Shown here piece by piece: positions 41,898-50,919 of a DNA stretch of 64,000 nt. The stretch is from an uncultured Rickettsiales bacterium. GTDB taxonomy: Bacteria > Pseudomonadota > Alphaproteobacteria > Rs-D84. The notes beneath the pieces are model-generated. The model searched no databases, had not been told where the DNA came from, and saw only the letters and a list, made by a program, of their open reading frames with translations. The first letter of the stretch is position 1. The number at the start of each line of letters is the position of its first letter. Where the stretch lies: the NCBI GenBank assembly GCA_900546225.1, contig URBZ01000004.1, positions 1 to 64,000 on the forward strand. Reading direction: 5' to 3'. Position numbers and translations under genes: made by a program.

Positions 41898-43664
41898 GTG
41901 AGAAAGGTTGTTGATAAATCCATGCTGGGACGGGCATGGGTGGTGGCGACGTCGAATGACGACGCCATCGGTGCAGATAATTTAGTAAAAAAAATCTTGG
42001 TTACCCGTGGCATTGCCGATGCCGCGTCACAGGAACGCTTTCTGAACCCCAGTATCAAGGAATATATGCCAGACCCGTCTGTGTTGCGTGATATGGACGT
42101 GGCGGCGCGCGTAATTGCGGACAGCATTTTACGTGGGGATAAAATTGCAATTTATGGCGACTATGACGTTGATGGAATTACGTCGACGGCGATTTGTATT
42201 AAATCGCTGCGGGCGTTGGGGGTTGATTGTATGTGGCATTTGCCCACGCGTGAGGGCGAAGGATACGGTCTGAATCCACAGGCGATTGATGATATTGCGG
42301 CGGCGGGCGCGAAACTGATGATAACGGTGGATTGCGGTATATCAGGTGCGGCGGACGTTGCGCATGCATATGATATTGGAATGCAGGTTGTTGTTACCGA
42401 CCACCATTCGCCCGATGCTGAATTGCCAGTGGCGGCGGCCGTGGTCAATCCAAAGCGTGTGGACGATACATCGGGACTGTCATATTTGGCGGGCGTTGGT
42501 GTTGCGTTTATGACGATGGTTGCGGTGCGTCGTGAATTAAAAAATCGTGAATTGTCGCCCGATATGCGCGCGCGCGTTGATAAATTGGACTTGATGGAAT
42601 TTATGGATTTGGTCGCGTTGGGCACAATATGCGACACGATGCCGTTGGTGGAACTGAACCGCGCGTTTGTGGCAACGGGACTGAAAATACTGGATCAGAA
42701 AAAAAATCTGGGGTTGCGCACATTGATGGGTGTGGCCGGTATCAAGCATGCGTCGGTATATGCGGCGGGGTTTGCGTTGGGGCCGCGTCTGAATGCGGCG
42801 GGACGTCTGGATTCGGCAGCGCCAGCGTTGGAATTGTTGCTGACGGACAATCCATTGATTGCAAATGATTTGGCAAATAAATTGCATCATATGAATCAGG
42901 AACGTATTGATATTCAAAATGCGATTATGTTGCGCGCCAGCGAGCAGGCCGAACAATCGTGTCGTGCCGGTCGGTGCAGTTTGTTTGTATGTGGCGATAA
43001 TTGGCACGGCGGTGTTATGGGGATTATTGCGGGGCGGCTGAAAGATAAATATAATCTGCCGTCGTGTGTGGCAACACGTGGGCCAGACGGCGTTATAAAT
43101 GGTTCTGGGCGTTCGATTGCCGGAATTGATTTGGGGCATATTATACATCAGGCATTGGCCGCCGGCGTTATATCAGAAGGGGGCGGTCACGCCGCCGCCG
43201 CGGGATTTTCACTGAATGCGGAAAACGAAGATGCGTTTCGTGAATTTCTGGAACGCGCGGTCAGCGAACAATTAAATGGCCAAGTGCCCACATGTGAAAT
43301 CGTGGCGGATGCCGAACTGGACGCGGGCGCGGCAACAATGAAACTGATTTCTGCGCTGGACGCACTGGAACCATTTGGTCAGGGAAATCCAGAACCGACA
43401 TTGATTTTACATGGCGCGATGTTGCGTTTTGCAACCATTATGGGGGGCGGGGCGCACCTGCGCGGGTCGGTCGCAACCAGTGGTGGCCAGTTGGCGTTTG
43501 TTGGGTTTAATTTGGTTGGAACGCCAGTTGGTGATTTTTTACTGGACGATGCAAACACAAACACTACAATAACAATGCTGGGCAAACTGAAAGAAAACGA
43601 GTATAACGGCCGCAAGAGTGCGCAGTTCTTTGTCGAAGATATTGCGGTTGGACAGGGTATATAG
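41898..43664 (+). CDS. recJ: Single-stranded-DNA exonuclease RecJ
   Basis: 588 aa from GTG 41898 (GAG upstream), chosen from the promoter position. DHH motifs: AIYGDYDVDGITST, ITVDCGIS, VVTDHHSPD, then the DHHA1 domain (GGGHAAAAGFSL) and OB fold. A 5'-3' exonuclease for recombination and mismatch repair. The stop abuts the nrnA start (TAGATG). Confidence 0.94.
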   Translation: MRKVVDKSMLGRAWVVATSNDDAIGADNLVKKILVTRGIADAASQERFLNPSIKEYMPDPSVLRDMDVAARVIADSILRGDKIAIYGDYDVDGITSTAICIKSLRALGVDCMWHLPTREGEGYGLNPQAIDDIAAAGAKLMITVDCGISGAADVAHAYDIGMQVVVTDHHSPDAELPVAAAVVNPKRVDDTSGLSYLAGVGVAFMTMVAVRRELKNRELSPDMRARVDKLDLMEFMDLVALGTICDTMPLVELNRAFVATGLKILDQKKNLGLRTLMGVAGIKHASVYAAGFALGPRLNAAGRLDSAAPALELLLTDNPLIANDLANKLHHMNQERIDIQNAIMLRASEQAEQSCRAGRCSLFVCGDNWHGGVMGIIAGRLKDKYNLPSCVATRGPDGVINGSGRSIAGIDLGHIIHQALAAGVISEGGGHAAAAGFSLNAENEDAFREFLERAVSEQLNGQVPTCEIVADAELDAGAATMKLISALDALEPFGQGNPEPTLILHGAMLRFATIMGGGAHLRGSVATSGGQLAFVGFNLVGTPVGDFLLDDANTNTTITMLGKLKENEYNGRKSAQFFVEDIAVGQGI

Positions 43665-44627
43665 ATGGACGAAAATCTGAAAAATTTTGCCGAAAAAATC
43701 AAGGCAGCGCGCAGCGTTGCAATCTTTGCACATAAAAATCCAGATGGCGATGCGTTGTGCAGTGTTTTGGCATTGGCGCGATTGATTGAACTGAATTTTG
43801 GACGTCGTCCGATTTGTGTATATGATGGAAATATTCCAGATGCGTTGGACAATGTGCCCGACAGACACAGAATCCAATTTTACCAGCGTATTGATTTATC
43901 GCGTCCGTTTGATGTTGCGATTGTTATGGATTATGGTACGGCACGCAATATTGGGGGCCCGTCCCAAATTCTGGAAAATGCAAAATATACGATTGAAATT
44001 GATCATCATATAAATGACGCGCATGTGGCGGAAATGTGCATCGACGACGATACGGCGGCGGCCACGGGTGAAATTGTATTTCGAATGATGGACGCGTTGT
44101 CGTGGACGGCGGACGTGGACGTTTTGAATCTGTTGGCGGTGGCAATATTGACCGACACCGGGTTCTTTAAGTTTGTGCGTGCGGGTCGTGGTGATGCGTT
44201 GCGTATAATGGCGCGCTTGGTTGATGGTGGGGTAAACATTGCCACACTGGCAGATGGCTTGAATAACAAACCACGTCGTGCGGTTCAGACCGAGGCCGCC
44301 ATTGTTTCAAACGCGGAATTTCTGCGTCACGGTAAAATCGCGTTGGCCACAGTTGAAAAGAAAGATTACAAGCATCTGGACGGGCGTGGTGAATTGATTT
44401 TGAATTTGTTGGCGCAAATCAAGGGCGTTGAACTGATTGCGCTGTTAAAGCAACAGAAAGAAAATCAAATTGGTGTGTCACTGCGTGGGCGTATGCACCC
44501 TGTGGATCATATTGCATCTGCGTTGGGTGGGGGTGGGCACACGTATGCCGCCGGCGCGGTTGTTGCGGACACATTGGAAAATGTTCGCGCGCATTTATTG
44601 GAATTATTAAAGGGAGAGGATTTATGA
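43665..44627 (+). CDS. nrnA: DHH-family nanoRNase / pAp phosphatase NrnA
   Basis: 320 aa. AHKNPDGDALCS, VMDYGT, EIDHHIND and a DHHA1 end with GGGGHTYAAGAV. It degrades oligoribonucleotides and pAp, often in species lacking Orn. Its stop overlaps lolA as ATGA. Confidence 0.9.
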   Translation: MDENLKNFAEKIKAARSVAIFAHKNPDGDALCSVLALARLIELNFGRRPICVYDGNIPDALDNVPDRHRIQFYQRIDLSRPFDVAIVMDYGTARNIGGPSQILENAKYTIEIDHHINDAHVAEMCIDDDTAAATGEIVFRMMDALSWTADVDVLNLLAVAILTDTGFFKFVRAGRGDALRIMARLVDGGVNIATLADGLNNKPRRAVQTEAAIVSNAEFLRHGKIALATVEKKDYKHLDGRGELILNLLAQIKGVELIALLKQQKENQIGVSLRGRMHPVDHIASALGGGGHTYAAGAVVADTLENVRAHLLELLKGEDL

Positions 44628-45235
44628 AAAAGTTATTTGCAATAATTCTGTGTATGTGCACGATTTCGGCGCGTGCGGCGGTTGATAACAACTTGGTAAA
44701 CTCGGCGGAAAAATATCTAAACTCTATTACTGGTCTGTCGGGGGAATTTATTCAAACAGCATCGGGCAAGCAACAGCGTGGCACATTTGCAATGCTGCGT
44801 CCGGGGCGTGTGCGTTTGGACTATCGCGATATGCCGGTGCAACTGATTGCCGATGGACGGGATTTATATTTCTTTGATAAATCATTGGATCAGATTACAA
44901 CCGTGCCGTTGACCAGTACGCCTGCGGGAATTTTAATTCGCAAGCATATTGATTTGAAAAACGCCGATATCAATGTTGTTGAAACAACCGCCGCCGACAA
45001 AACGTTCGCGTTAAAGATGAATTTGCGTGGCCAAGAAGGTCTGGGGCACATGACGGTTGTATTTGATAAAAATCCCGTAAAGTTAAATTCATGGAGTGTG
45101 GTTGATGCCACCGGTGCAAACACCGATGTCGCGTTTTCGGGGTTAAAGCCCAAGACCGATTTTGGCAAAAACTATTTCCAAATCAGCCGTCATAAAACCG
45201 TCAGCACCAGTGGTGGCGATGACTTCTATGACTAA
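44624..45235 (+). CDS. lolA: Outer-membrane lipoprotein carrier LolA
   Basis: 203 aa. Signal peptide MKKLFAIILCMCTISARAA, then the LolA fold (GLSGEFIQTASGKQQRGTFAMLRPGRVRLDY). It carries lipoproteins from LolCDE across the periplasm. Part of recJ-nrnA-lolA-tatB-tatC. Confidence 0.92.
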   Translation: MKKLFAIILCMCTISARAAVDNNLVNSAEKYLNSITGLSGEFIQTASGKQQRGTFAMLRPGRVRLDYRDMPVQLIADGRDLYFFDKSLDQITTVPLTSTPAGILIRKHIDLKNADINVVETTAADKTFALKMNLRGQEGLGHMTVVFDKNPVKLNSWSVVDATGANTDVAFSGLKPKTDFGKNYFQISRHKTVSTSGGDDFYD

Positions 45236-45250
45236 GGGCGTGAATGCATA

Positions 45251-45559
45251 ATGTTTGGAATCAGTGGTGCGGAATTTTTAGTAATTATTTTGGTCGCGAT
45301 TGTGGTGTTGCCACCGCGCATGTGGCCGGACGTTGCACAATTCTTGGCGCGCGCCGTGAAATTTGTGCGCCAAATTATCTGGAAAATTACCGATGCGTCC
45401 GAACAAATCAAAGACACTATTGAACGCGAAGCACCGATTGATCAGGTTATTATGACCACCACCGATGATATATTGGCAGAATTTGCAACGCCAATAAAAC
45501 AGTTGCACGGCAAGACAAAAACTAAATCACAGCGGGGAACAAAAAAATGCAAAAAATGA
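45251..45559 (+). CDS. tatB: Sec-independent translocase subunit TatB
   Basis: 102 aa. MFGISGAEFLVIILVAIVVLPP followed by an amphipathic helix, longer than TatA's, and a basic tail. It pairs with TatC. The last 13 nt overlap tatC. Confidence 0.85.
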   Translation: MFGISGAEFLVIILVAIVVLPPRMWPDVAQFLARAVKFVRQIIWKITDASEQIKDTIEREAPIDQVIMTTTDDILAEFATPIKQLHGKTKTKSQRGTKKCKK

Positions 45560-46260
45560 CATTGATGCAGCATTTTTCCGAACTGCGTCGCCGCGTGATG
45601 TGGACGTTTGGCGTATTTGCATTGGCGGTGATTTTTGGTTGGTATGTTGCGCCATTTGTTCAGGAATTTTTAACCGCACCATTGTTGCGTATTTGGCCAA
45701 ATGGCACAATGCTGTACAGTGGTATGTCCGACGGACTGATGATACGATTTTCATTGGCGATGGTTGTCGGATTGATATTTGTAATACCGTTTGGTTTTTA
45801 TCAGGCGTGGCGATTTGTTTCCCCAGGGTTACGTAAAAACGAACGTAATTTTATTTGGCCGGTGTTGATAATGTCGCCGATTTTGTTTTGTCTGGGTGCG
45901 GCGTTTGCGTTCTATGTAATGTTCCCGTTTGTGTTTGGGTTCTTTTTGGAATTGAATCAACAGACGCCTGTACCGACAATATTTATTCCAAATGCGCGTG
46001 ATTATCTGGGCTTTGCCATTGGGCTGCTGCGCGTGTTCGGTATCGCGTTTCAGTTGCCGTTGGTATTGGTTTTGCTAAATCGGTTGGGGGTGTTGCCGCG
46101 GTCGCGTGTGGTGCGTGCGCGCCGTTATGCGATTGTGCTGATTGCAATTGCGGCGGCGGTGTTGACACCGCCAGACATCGTGTCACAGATTGCATTGGGT
46201 TTGCCAATGTGGGCACTGTTTGAAATCAGCATTTTATTTATGCGTCGCGACGCAGATTGA
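45547..46260 (+). CDS. tatC: Sec-independent translocase subunit TatC
   Basis: 237 aa with six membrane helices. MQHFSELRRRVMW at the N-terminus, FGFYQAWRFVSPGLRKNERN, and the FALGLLRVFG-like region FAIGLLRVFGIAFQLP. Receptor for twin-arginine signals. The frame begins in the tatB end. Confidence 0.95.
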   Translation: MQKMTLMQHFSELRRRVMWTFGVFALAVIFGWYVAPFVQEFLTAPLLRIWPNGTMLYSGMSDGLMIRFSLAMVVGLIFVIPFGFYQAWRFVSPGLRKNERNFIWPVLIMSPILFCLGAAFAFYVMFPFVFGFFLELNQQTPVPTIFIPNARDYLGFAIGLLRVFGIAFQLPLVLVLLNRLGVLPRSRVVRARRYAIVLIAIAAAVLTPPDIVSQIALGLPMWALFEISILFMRRDAD

Positions 46261-46294
46261 TGAAGTTTGTTTTCCTTTATTCATTGTTTTGTGA

Positions 46295-46300
46295 TATAAT
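46295..46300 (+). promoter_or_regulatory. nlpD -10 element (leaderless)
   Basis: Perfect TATAAT ending 6 nt before the GTG start at 46307. No convincing -35 was found. Confidence 0.5.
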
Positions 46301-46306
46301 TTTCGT

Positions 46307-47614
46307 GTGAGAAAAACTCTGTGGATTTTTTTATGCCCGATTGTGCCCATGATTGTGGGGTGCGATTTACAGCCAAAAATTGTGTCGCTGCCTGATACGG
46401 TGGGTGAATTTATTACCGCGCGGTATCCGGCGTTGCTGGCCGATCCAAATACACAGCCAGAAATTTATAACTCGGCGGCATCGGACTATGGTGTGTATGC
46501 GTCGCCGGAACTCTATGGTTCGGTTGGCACGGACGACTATGTTATGTATGCGTCGGTTGATGACTATATTGTCCCGCCACAGGGTGGGGCGGACGATGTG
46601 TCGGCGGCCGCATTGTATGGCGAACCAGTGATTGCTGATAATACTGTCACCACCGCGCCCGCGCCAGATGATGTGGCTGGCGGGGACACGTCGGGTGCTG
46701 AAATGGCAACGGACGATTATCTGAATGTACCAGAATATCACGCGCCTGATGTGTCGGCGCACGATGTGGTTGCACAACCAAATACAACCACACGTGTAAA
46801 GTTGCGTGAAATTACGGTTGCGGCGGGTGATACGCTGTATTCGTTGTCACGTAAATATTCCGTGCCTGTGAATGATTTGGCGGTTATGAATAATATTTCT
46901 GCGCCATTTGCGCTGTCGGTGGGACAAAAATTAAAAGTGCCTGATTTGGCATCTGCGCCCGTGCGTACGGCCACGGCCGCGCCAGTGGCGAAAACCGCAC
47001 CGGCCGTTACGCCCGCGCAATTAAAATATGGTACGCCACCCGCCACGCCAAAGACCAGCGCACTGGTCAAGGTTGCAACGCCCGCCGTTGCCACAACCAA
47101 AGCGGTGGCGTCCACCGCACCAAAGGGTGGGGCAAAGAATGCGGTGCAGACCGCCACAAAGACGCAACCGGTAAAACACGCGCAACAAAAGATTTCGTCA
47201 GACCCGAACAAGAAATTGCCGTCGATTGCGGCGCGGTCATCGTCAAAATTCTCGTGGCCGGTGCGTGGCAAGATTCTGTCGCACTATGGCGCAAAATCAG
47301 GCGGGCTGTTTAACGATGGTATAAACATCGGCGCATCACGTGGCACGGCGGTCAAGGCGGCGGAAAATGGCGTTGTGGCATATGCCGGTAACGAGGTCAA
47401 AGGTATGGGCAATCTGGTCATAATCCAGCATTCTGGCGGGTGGATGACGGTCTATGCACATATGGATTCTATGTCGGTGCGTCGTGGAGCGCGCGTGTCG
47501 GTTGGCCAGAAAATCGGGACAGTTGGCGCAACGGGCAAGGTTGACCAGCCACAATTACACTTTGAAATCCGCAAGGGGACAAAGGCGTATAATCCATCGT
47601 CATATTTGCGCTGA
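46307..47614 (+). CDS. nlpD: NlpD-like lipoprotein, LysM plus degenerate LytM
   Basis: 435 aa, GTG start. Lipoprotein signal ending in VGC (residue 19), an acidic and Tyr-rich region, a LysM domain (VAAGDTLYSLSRKYSVPVNDL, near 170-215), an Ala/Lys linker and a C-terminal M23 fold. The metal ligands are changed: HxGxD is NDGIN and the final HLHFE is QLHFE, as in E. coli NlpD. It is probably a non-enzymatic activator of a division amidase. The start is exactly where transcription should begin. Confidence 0.85.
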   Translation: MRKTLWIFLCPIVPMIVGCDLQPKIVSLPDTVGEFITARYPALLADPNTQPEIYNSAASDYGVYASPELYGSVGTDDYVMYASVDDYIVPPQGGADDVSAAALYGEPVIADNTVTTAPAPDDVAGGDTSGAEMATDDYLNVPEYHAPDVSAHDVVAQPNTTTRVKLREITVAAGDTLYSLSRKYSVPVNDLAVMNNISAPFALSVGQKLKVPDLASAPVRTATAAPVAKTAPAVTPAQLKYGTPPATPKTSALVKVATPAVATTKAVASTAPKGGAKNAVQTATKTQPVKHAQQKISSDPNKKLPSIAARSSSKFSWPVRGKILSHYGAKSGGLFNDGINIGASRGTAVKAAENGVVAYAGNEVKGMGNLVIIQHSGGWMTVYAHMDSMSVRRGARVSVGQKIGTVGATGKVDQPQLHFEIRKGTKAYNPSSYLR

Positions 47615-47624
47615 TAATAAATAC

Positions 47625-47652
47625 TTGCAAATTGGACGAAAAGATATATAAT
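47625..47652 (+). promoter_or_regulatory. tRNA-Lys promoter
   Basis: TTGCAA (47625-47630), 16-bp spacer, TATAAT (47647-47652); start near 47659, 14 nt before the tRNA. Confidence 0.65.
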
Positions 47653-47672
47653 CACCACAGTTTAACAGTTCT

Positions 47673-47748
47673 GGATGCGTAGCTCAGTTGGTAGAGCAAC
47701 TGACTCTTAATCAGTGGGTCCAGGGTTCGAGTCCCTGCGCGTCCACCA
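47673..47748 (+). tRNA. tRNA-Lys (anticodon CTT)
   Basis: 76 nt. Acceptor GGATGCG / CGCGTCC (one G-T pair), D-arm GCTCAGTTGGTAGAGC, anticodon stem ACTGA / TCAGT with loop CTCTTAA, T-arm GGTTCGAGTCC, encoded CCA. The last 17 nt (47732-47748) recur at 47897-47913. Confidence 0.95.
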
Positions 47749-47913
47749 TAAATAATAAAACCACCGTCAGGTGGTTTTTTTTATTTGTGTCGCGCGTGGG
47801 GCGAAGAACCCGAAGAAAGGGTTAGAACCGCAGCAAAAAGGCAGACGGAAGTATGCCGGTTTGCATCAGCAAATTTTGCAAGGTCGGCGCAGCCAATCCC
47901 TGCGCGTCCACCA
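47749..47913. other. 165-bp insert bounded by tRNA 3'-end repeat
   Basis: The 17-mer TCCCTGCGCGTCCACCA ends the tRNA gene (47732-47748) and recurs at 47897-47913, the layout of an attL/attR pair at a tRNA target. The insert carries a terminator (47756-47782) and about 115 bp with no supported gene and no integrase. It is probably the scar or minimal remnant of a tRNA-integrating element. Confidence 0.5.
47756..47782 (+). terminator. Terminator after tRNA-Lys
   Basis: AAACCACC-GTCA-GGTGGTTT followed by T-rich DNA. Confidence 0.85.
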
Positions 47914-48023
47914 CAAAATTTGTATATGAAGACCAGCATAGCGCAGTCTGAATAACTACAAATTTGCGTGCAGGCATGTGGAACATGCCGAACGAAATAC
48001 TCGCCGCTTGTCGGCGTTTTTTT
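47914..48023 (+). other. Structured non-coding region with terminator
   Basis: Contains AAATTTGTA / TACAAATTT (arms near 47917-47925 and 47956-47965), GGCATGT-GGA-ACATGCC (47973-47989) and an intrinsic terminator CGCCG-CTTGT-CGGCG plus T7 (48002-48023). No coding gene is supported; a 70-codon minus-strand frame crosses all these hairpins. It may be the original 3' flank of tRNA-Lys. Confidence 0.45.
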
Positions 48024-48047
48024 ATTTCTGTCACGCGGTACAGTGTT

Positions 48048-48075
48048 TTGTTGTTCAGGCATTATCTGGTATAAT
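48048..48075 (+). promoter_or_regulatory. Promoter of ASCH gene (leaderless)
   Basis: TTGTTG (48048-48053), 16-bp spacer, perfect TATAAT (48070-48075), then 6 nt and the ATG. Confidence 0.6.
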
Positions 48076-48081
48076 ATCTGT

Positions 48082-48363
48082 ATGAAAAAATTACATTTGG
48101 TTTTGGCGGGGCGGTGGTACGACAAAATTGCGCGTGGGGACAAGACGTCTGAGTATCGCGAATGTAAACCATACTGGAATGACAGGTTGGGGCGCATTGC
48201 GCGTGATATTGATTCGGGCGTACGGTATAGTGTAGTGTTTCATCGTGGCTATACGGCGCGCACCATGGAATTTGTAATTGATAGTGTTGCCGTGACAACC
48301 GCTAAAAATGATTTGAATTTGCCGCGCGTGTGGGAAATAAAACTGGGCATGCGCGTAAAATAA
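48082..48363 (+). CDS. ASCH-domain-like small protein
   Basis: 93 aa from ATG 48082. HLVLAGRWYDKIARGDKTSEYRECKPYW resembles the ASCH/DUF3850 group (KxxxxxxxGxKTxEyR), a PUA-like RNA-binding fold. The rest gives beta strands (RYSVVFHRGYTARTMEFVIDSV). Possible roles are in RNA binding or modification; no partner is adjacent. The start codon is 6 nt after TATAAT without a Shine-Dalgarno. Confidence 0.65.
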   Translation: MKKLHLVLAGRWYDKIARGDKTSEYRECKPYWNDRLGRIARDIDSGVRYSVVFHRGYTARTMEFVIDSVAVTTAKNDLNLPRVWEIKLGMRVK

Positions 48364-48489
48364 TCTGGTTGTATTACTGGGCACGTACCGTGGAATCCAT
48401 ACCTATGCAAAGATGATATTTGCTCTGATAGAATCACAGTGTTGACATGAAACTGTTTTTATAACCATAAAAACCTAAAAGGAGCAAAA

Positions 48490-49098
48490 ATGAAAAAAAT
48501 AGTTATTTCAACACTGGCCGTACTGATGGCGTGCCCAGCGTTTGCCGGCACACAAAAGGGTGGCAGTGATTGGCAGATGTTTGGTCTGGATCCATACATC
48601 GCGTTACGCGGTGGTTTGGGTTACACCAACATGAATTACAGTTATAATGACCACAAAGAAGCCATGTCTGATATGGAATGGCAGGGACGTGCGGCATTAG
48701 GTTTGGCAATTTGCGACACCGTTCGCAGTGAAGTTGAGTGGTCTTTCTTTAGCAAGGTAAAAGACAACGATACATTTGGCACAACCAAAAAAGTTGATGT
48801 CGATACAAAGTTGCAGACATTGTTGATGAATACTTACTGGGAATTTGGTGGCTATCACACCGTTCGCCCATTCGTTGGTCTGGGGGTCGGCGCGGCATTT
48901 TCCGAAGTTACACGTAAAGTCCCAGCCGTTCGCGATCATCACCAAGATCGTGGCAGTGTCGCCGCAATGGGAACATTGGGTATGACATTCGAAATGGAAT
49001 ACTTTGCGGTTGATTTGGCGGCGCGTTACACATACGCAGATGTCAATTCCGGCCTGCATAACTTTGGTGGTGACGTTGGTATCAGATTTATGTTCTGA
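48490..49098 (+). CDS. Outer-membrane beta-barrel protein (small porin-like)
   Basis: 202 aa. Signal peptide MKKIVISTLAVLMACPAFAG, then eight or so strands (YIALRGGLGYTNMNYSYND, RAALGLAICDTVRSEVEWSF, VRPFVGLGVGAAFS) ending VGIRFMF with C-terminal Phe. It fits the OMP_b-brl surface-antigen type common in alphaproteobacteria. AAAAGGAG precedes the ATG, and a terminator follows. Confidence 0.8.
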   Translation: MKKIVISTLAVLMACPAFAGTQKGGSDWQMFGLDPYIALRGGLGYTNMNYSYNDHKEAMSDMEWQGRAALGLAICDTVRSEVEWSFFSKVKDNDTFGTTKKVDVDTKLQTLLMNTYWEFGGYHTVRPFVGLGVGAAFSEVTRKVPAVRDHHQDRGSVAAMGTLGMTFEMEYFAVDLAARYTYADVNSGLHNFGGDVGIRFMF

Positions 49099-49116
49099 TA
49101 GAAAAACTGGCGTGCT

Positions 49117-49146
49117 TGAACACCCGCATTTATTGCGGGTGTTTTT
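49117..49146 (+). terminator. Intrinsic terminator
   Basis: AACACCCGCA / TGCGGGTGTT with a T-run, after the beta-barrel gene. Confidence 0.9.
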
Positions 49147-49147
49147 A

Positions 49148-49170
49148 TGCGCTATGTGCATGAAATCCGG
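49148..49170 (+). repeat. Dispersed 23-nt element, copy 1
   Basis: TGCGCTATGTGCATGAAATC plus CGG. Twenty-two bases are identical to copy 2. It lies directly after the terminator, sense to the upstream gene, 80 nt before oleate hydratase. Confidence 0.6.
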
Positions 49171-49250
49171 CGTTTTATGATTTGTGTCCTGTGGAAAATA
49201 TTATGCCGTAATTGATATTATTTTTTTGTAAAACCAAGGGGGATTTTATT

Positions 49251-50879
49251 ATGGCAAATGCAGGAAAGAGTTTAATCCGCCGCCGCGCGTCGGCGACAGA
49301 TGTTTATATTATCGGTGGTGGTGTTGGGGCATTGGCGGCGTCAGTATATCTGATTCGTGATGCGCATGTTCCGGGTAAAAATATTCATATACTGGAAACA
49401 TTACCGGTTGCCGGTGGCAGTTTGGACGGTACGGGGGACGCGCGCCGTGGGTATATGATACGTGGTGGGCGAATGTTGAATATACCGACGTATGAATGTT
49501 TCCAAGATATGATAAGTGCCGTACCATCGATTGAATTTGATGACATTGATATGGAACGCGAGTTCTTGAATTTTAATGATGAGTTCAAGACGCATTCGCG
49601 TGCGCGACTGGTAAATGCCGATGGGTCAAAGGTTGATGTGACGCGTATGGGATTTTCGACGTCTGACCGGTTGGAAATGGAAAAGTTGATACTGGTCGAC
49701 AGTGAAAAGTCACTGGGCGCAAAGCGCATAGACGAGGTTTTTAGCAAGCATTTTTTTGAAACCAATTTCTGGCTGATGTGGCAAACGACGTTTGCGTTTC
49801 AACCGTGGTCCAGTGCGGCGGAACTGCGTCGGTATATGTTGCGCTTTATGCATGAATTTCCGCGTATACACACGTTGGCGGGTGTCGCGCGCACGGCATT
49901 TAATCAATACGATTCGGTTGTGCGCCCAATAGAACAATGGTTGGCCGCACATGGGGTTCAGATTTCATTTAATACGACCGTAACTGATGTGAACTTTGCG
50001 GTTGATAAATCTGGGAACAAGGTTGCTGATAAAATCGTGTGCACGGTGCAGGGCGGCAAGGAACGCGTAATAAATGTGCGTCCAACAGACATTGTTTTGA
50101 TGACCAACGGGTGTATGACCGACAATTCGAACGAGGCCGATACCGACACCGTTGCGAAGTATAATCGTGACAGCACCGCGCCGTCATTTGAACTGTGGCG
50201 ACGTATCGCGCGCGGTCGCCCCGAATTTGGTAATCCAGAGGTGTTTTGTGGCCGGCCCGACGAGAGTATGTGGATGTCATTTACAACCACGATAAACAAT
50301 AATCCTGATGTTTTGGGTTATATTCAAAAGTTCACCACAAATCACCCAGGGGGTGGGGCGTTGGTTACATTCCGCGAATCGGCATGGCGTCTGTCCATTG
50401 TCGTGGCGCGTCAACCGCATTTCAAAAATCAGCCGGCCGATACGAACATATTCTGGGGTTATTCGTTGAATATGTTTGTTGATGGTGATTATGTGAAAAA
50501 GCCGATGTATAAATGCACGGGGCGTGAAATAATGACCGAATTGATGGGGCATCTGCATGTGCCCAAAAAACAGCAATCGGACATGATGCGTGGCGTAATT
50601 TGTCGTACCAGCATTATGCCGTACATCAATTCCCAATTCCAGCCGCGGCGCGCAGGTGACCGACCCGATGTAAATCCACATGGATATGAAAACTTTGCGT
50701 TCGTCAGCCAGTTTGCCGAACAGCCCGATGATGTCGTGTTTACCATGGAATATTCTGTGCGTGCCGCACAACGGGCGGTGTATTATCTGATGGGAATTGA
50801 TAAAGATTTAACACCGATAAACAAGCATCAATATTCACCCAGAACGCTGTTAAAATCGTTCTTGAAATTGCACAGTTGA
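49251..50879 (+). CDS. Oleate hydratase (MCRA family)
   Basis: 542 aa from ATG 49251 (AGGGGG upstream). FAD-binding VYIIGGGVGALAASVYLIRDA, GKNIHILETLPVAGGSLDG, then IRGGRMLNIPTYECFQDM and FWLMWQTTFAFQPWSSAAELRRYMLRF, typical of myosin-cross-reactive antigen proteins. They add water to the double bond of unsaturated fatty acids, often for detoxification in gut bacteria. The GGREM motif with catalytic Glu of OhyA is GGRML here, as in a different subfamily. No signal peptide. Confidence 0.93.
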   Translation: MANAGKSLIRRRASATDVYIIGGGVGALAASVYLIRDAHVPGKNIHILETLPVAGGSLDGTGDARRGYMIRGGRMLNIPTYECFQDMISAVPSIEFDDIDMEREFLNFNDEFKTHSRARLVNADGSKVDVTRMGFSTSDRLEMEKLILVDSEKSLGAKRIDEVFSKHFFETNFWLMWQTTFAFQPWSSAAELRRYMLRFMHEFPRIHTLAGVARTAFNQYDSVVRPIEQWLAAHGVQISFNTTVTDVNFAVDKSGNKVADKIVCTVQGGKERVINVRPTDIVLMTNGCMTDNSNEADTDTVAKYNRDSTAPSFELWRRIARGRPEFGNPEVFCGRPDESMWMSFTTTINNNPDVLGYIQKFTTNHPGGGALVTFRESAWRLSIVVARQPHFKNQPADTNIFWGYSLNMFVDGDYVKKPMYKCTGREIMTELMGHLHVPKKQQSDMMRGVICRTSIMPYINSQFQPRRAGDRPDVNPHGYENFAFVSQFAEQPDDVVFTMEYSVRAAQRAVYYLMGIDKDLTPINKHQYSPRTLLKSFLKLHS

Positions 50880-50884
50880 AAAAC

Positions 50885-50913
50885 TTGACCGCGGGTAAAA
50901 TTGTATTTATAAT
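50885..50913 (+). promoter_or_regulatory. Strong promoter ahead of hairpin RNA
   Basis: TTGACC (50885-50890), 17-bp spacer, perfect TATAAT (50908-50913); start near 50920. Confidence 0.7.
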
Positions 50914-50919
50914 GCCCAG

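Noticed and set aside
46307..47614. NlpD-like protein as an active M23 endopeptidase
   Set aside because: The metal ligands are replaced (NDGIN, QLHFE), so activity is not expected.
47822..48034. 70-codon minus-strand frame near tRNA-Lys
   Set aside because: It begins with GTG without a ribosome site and crosses a terminator, two hairpins and the tRNA-end repeat, so the region looks non-coding.
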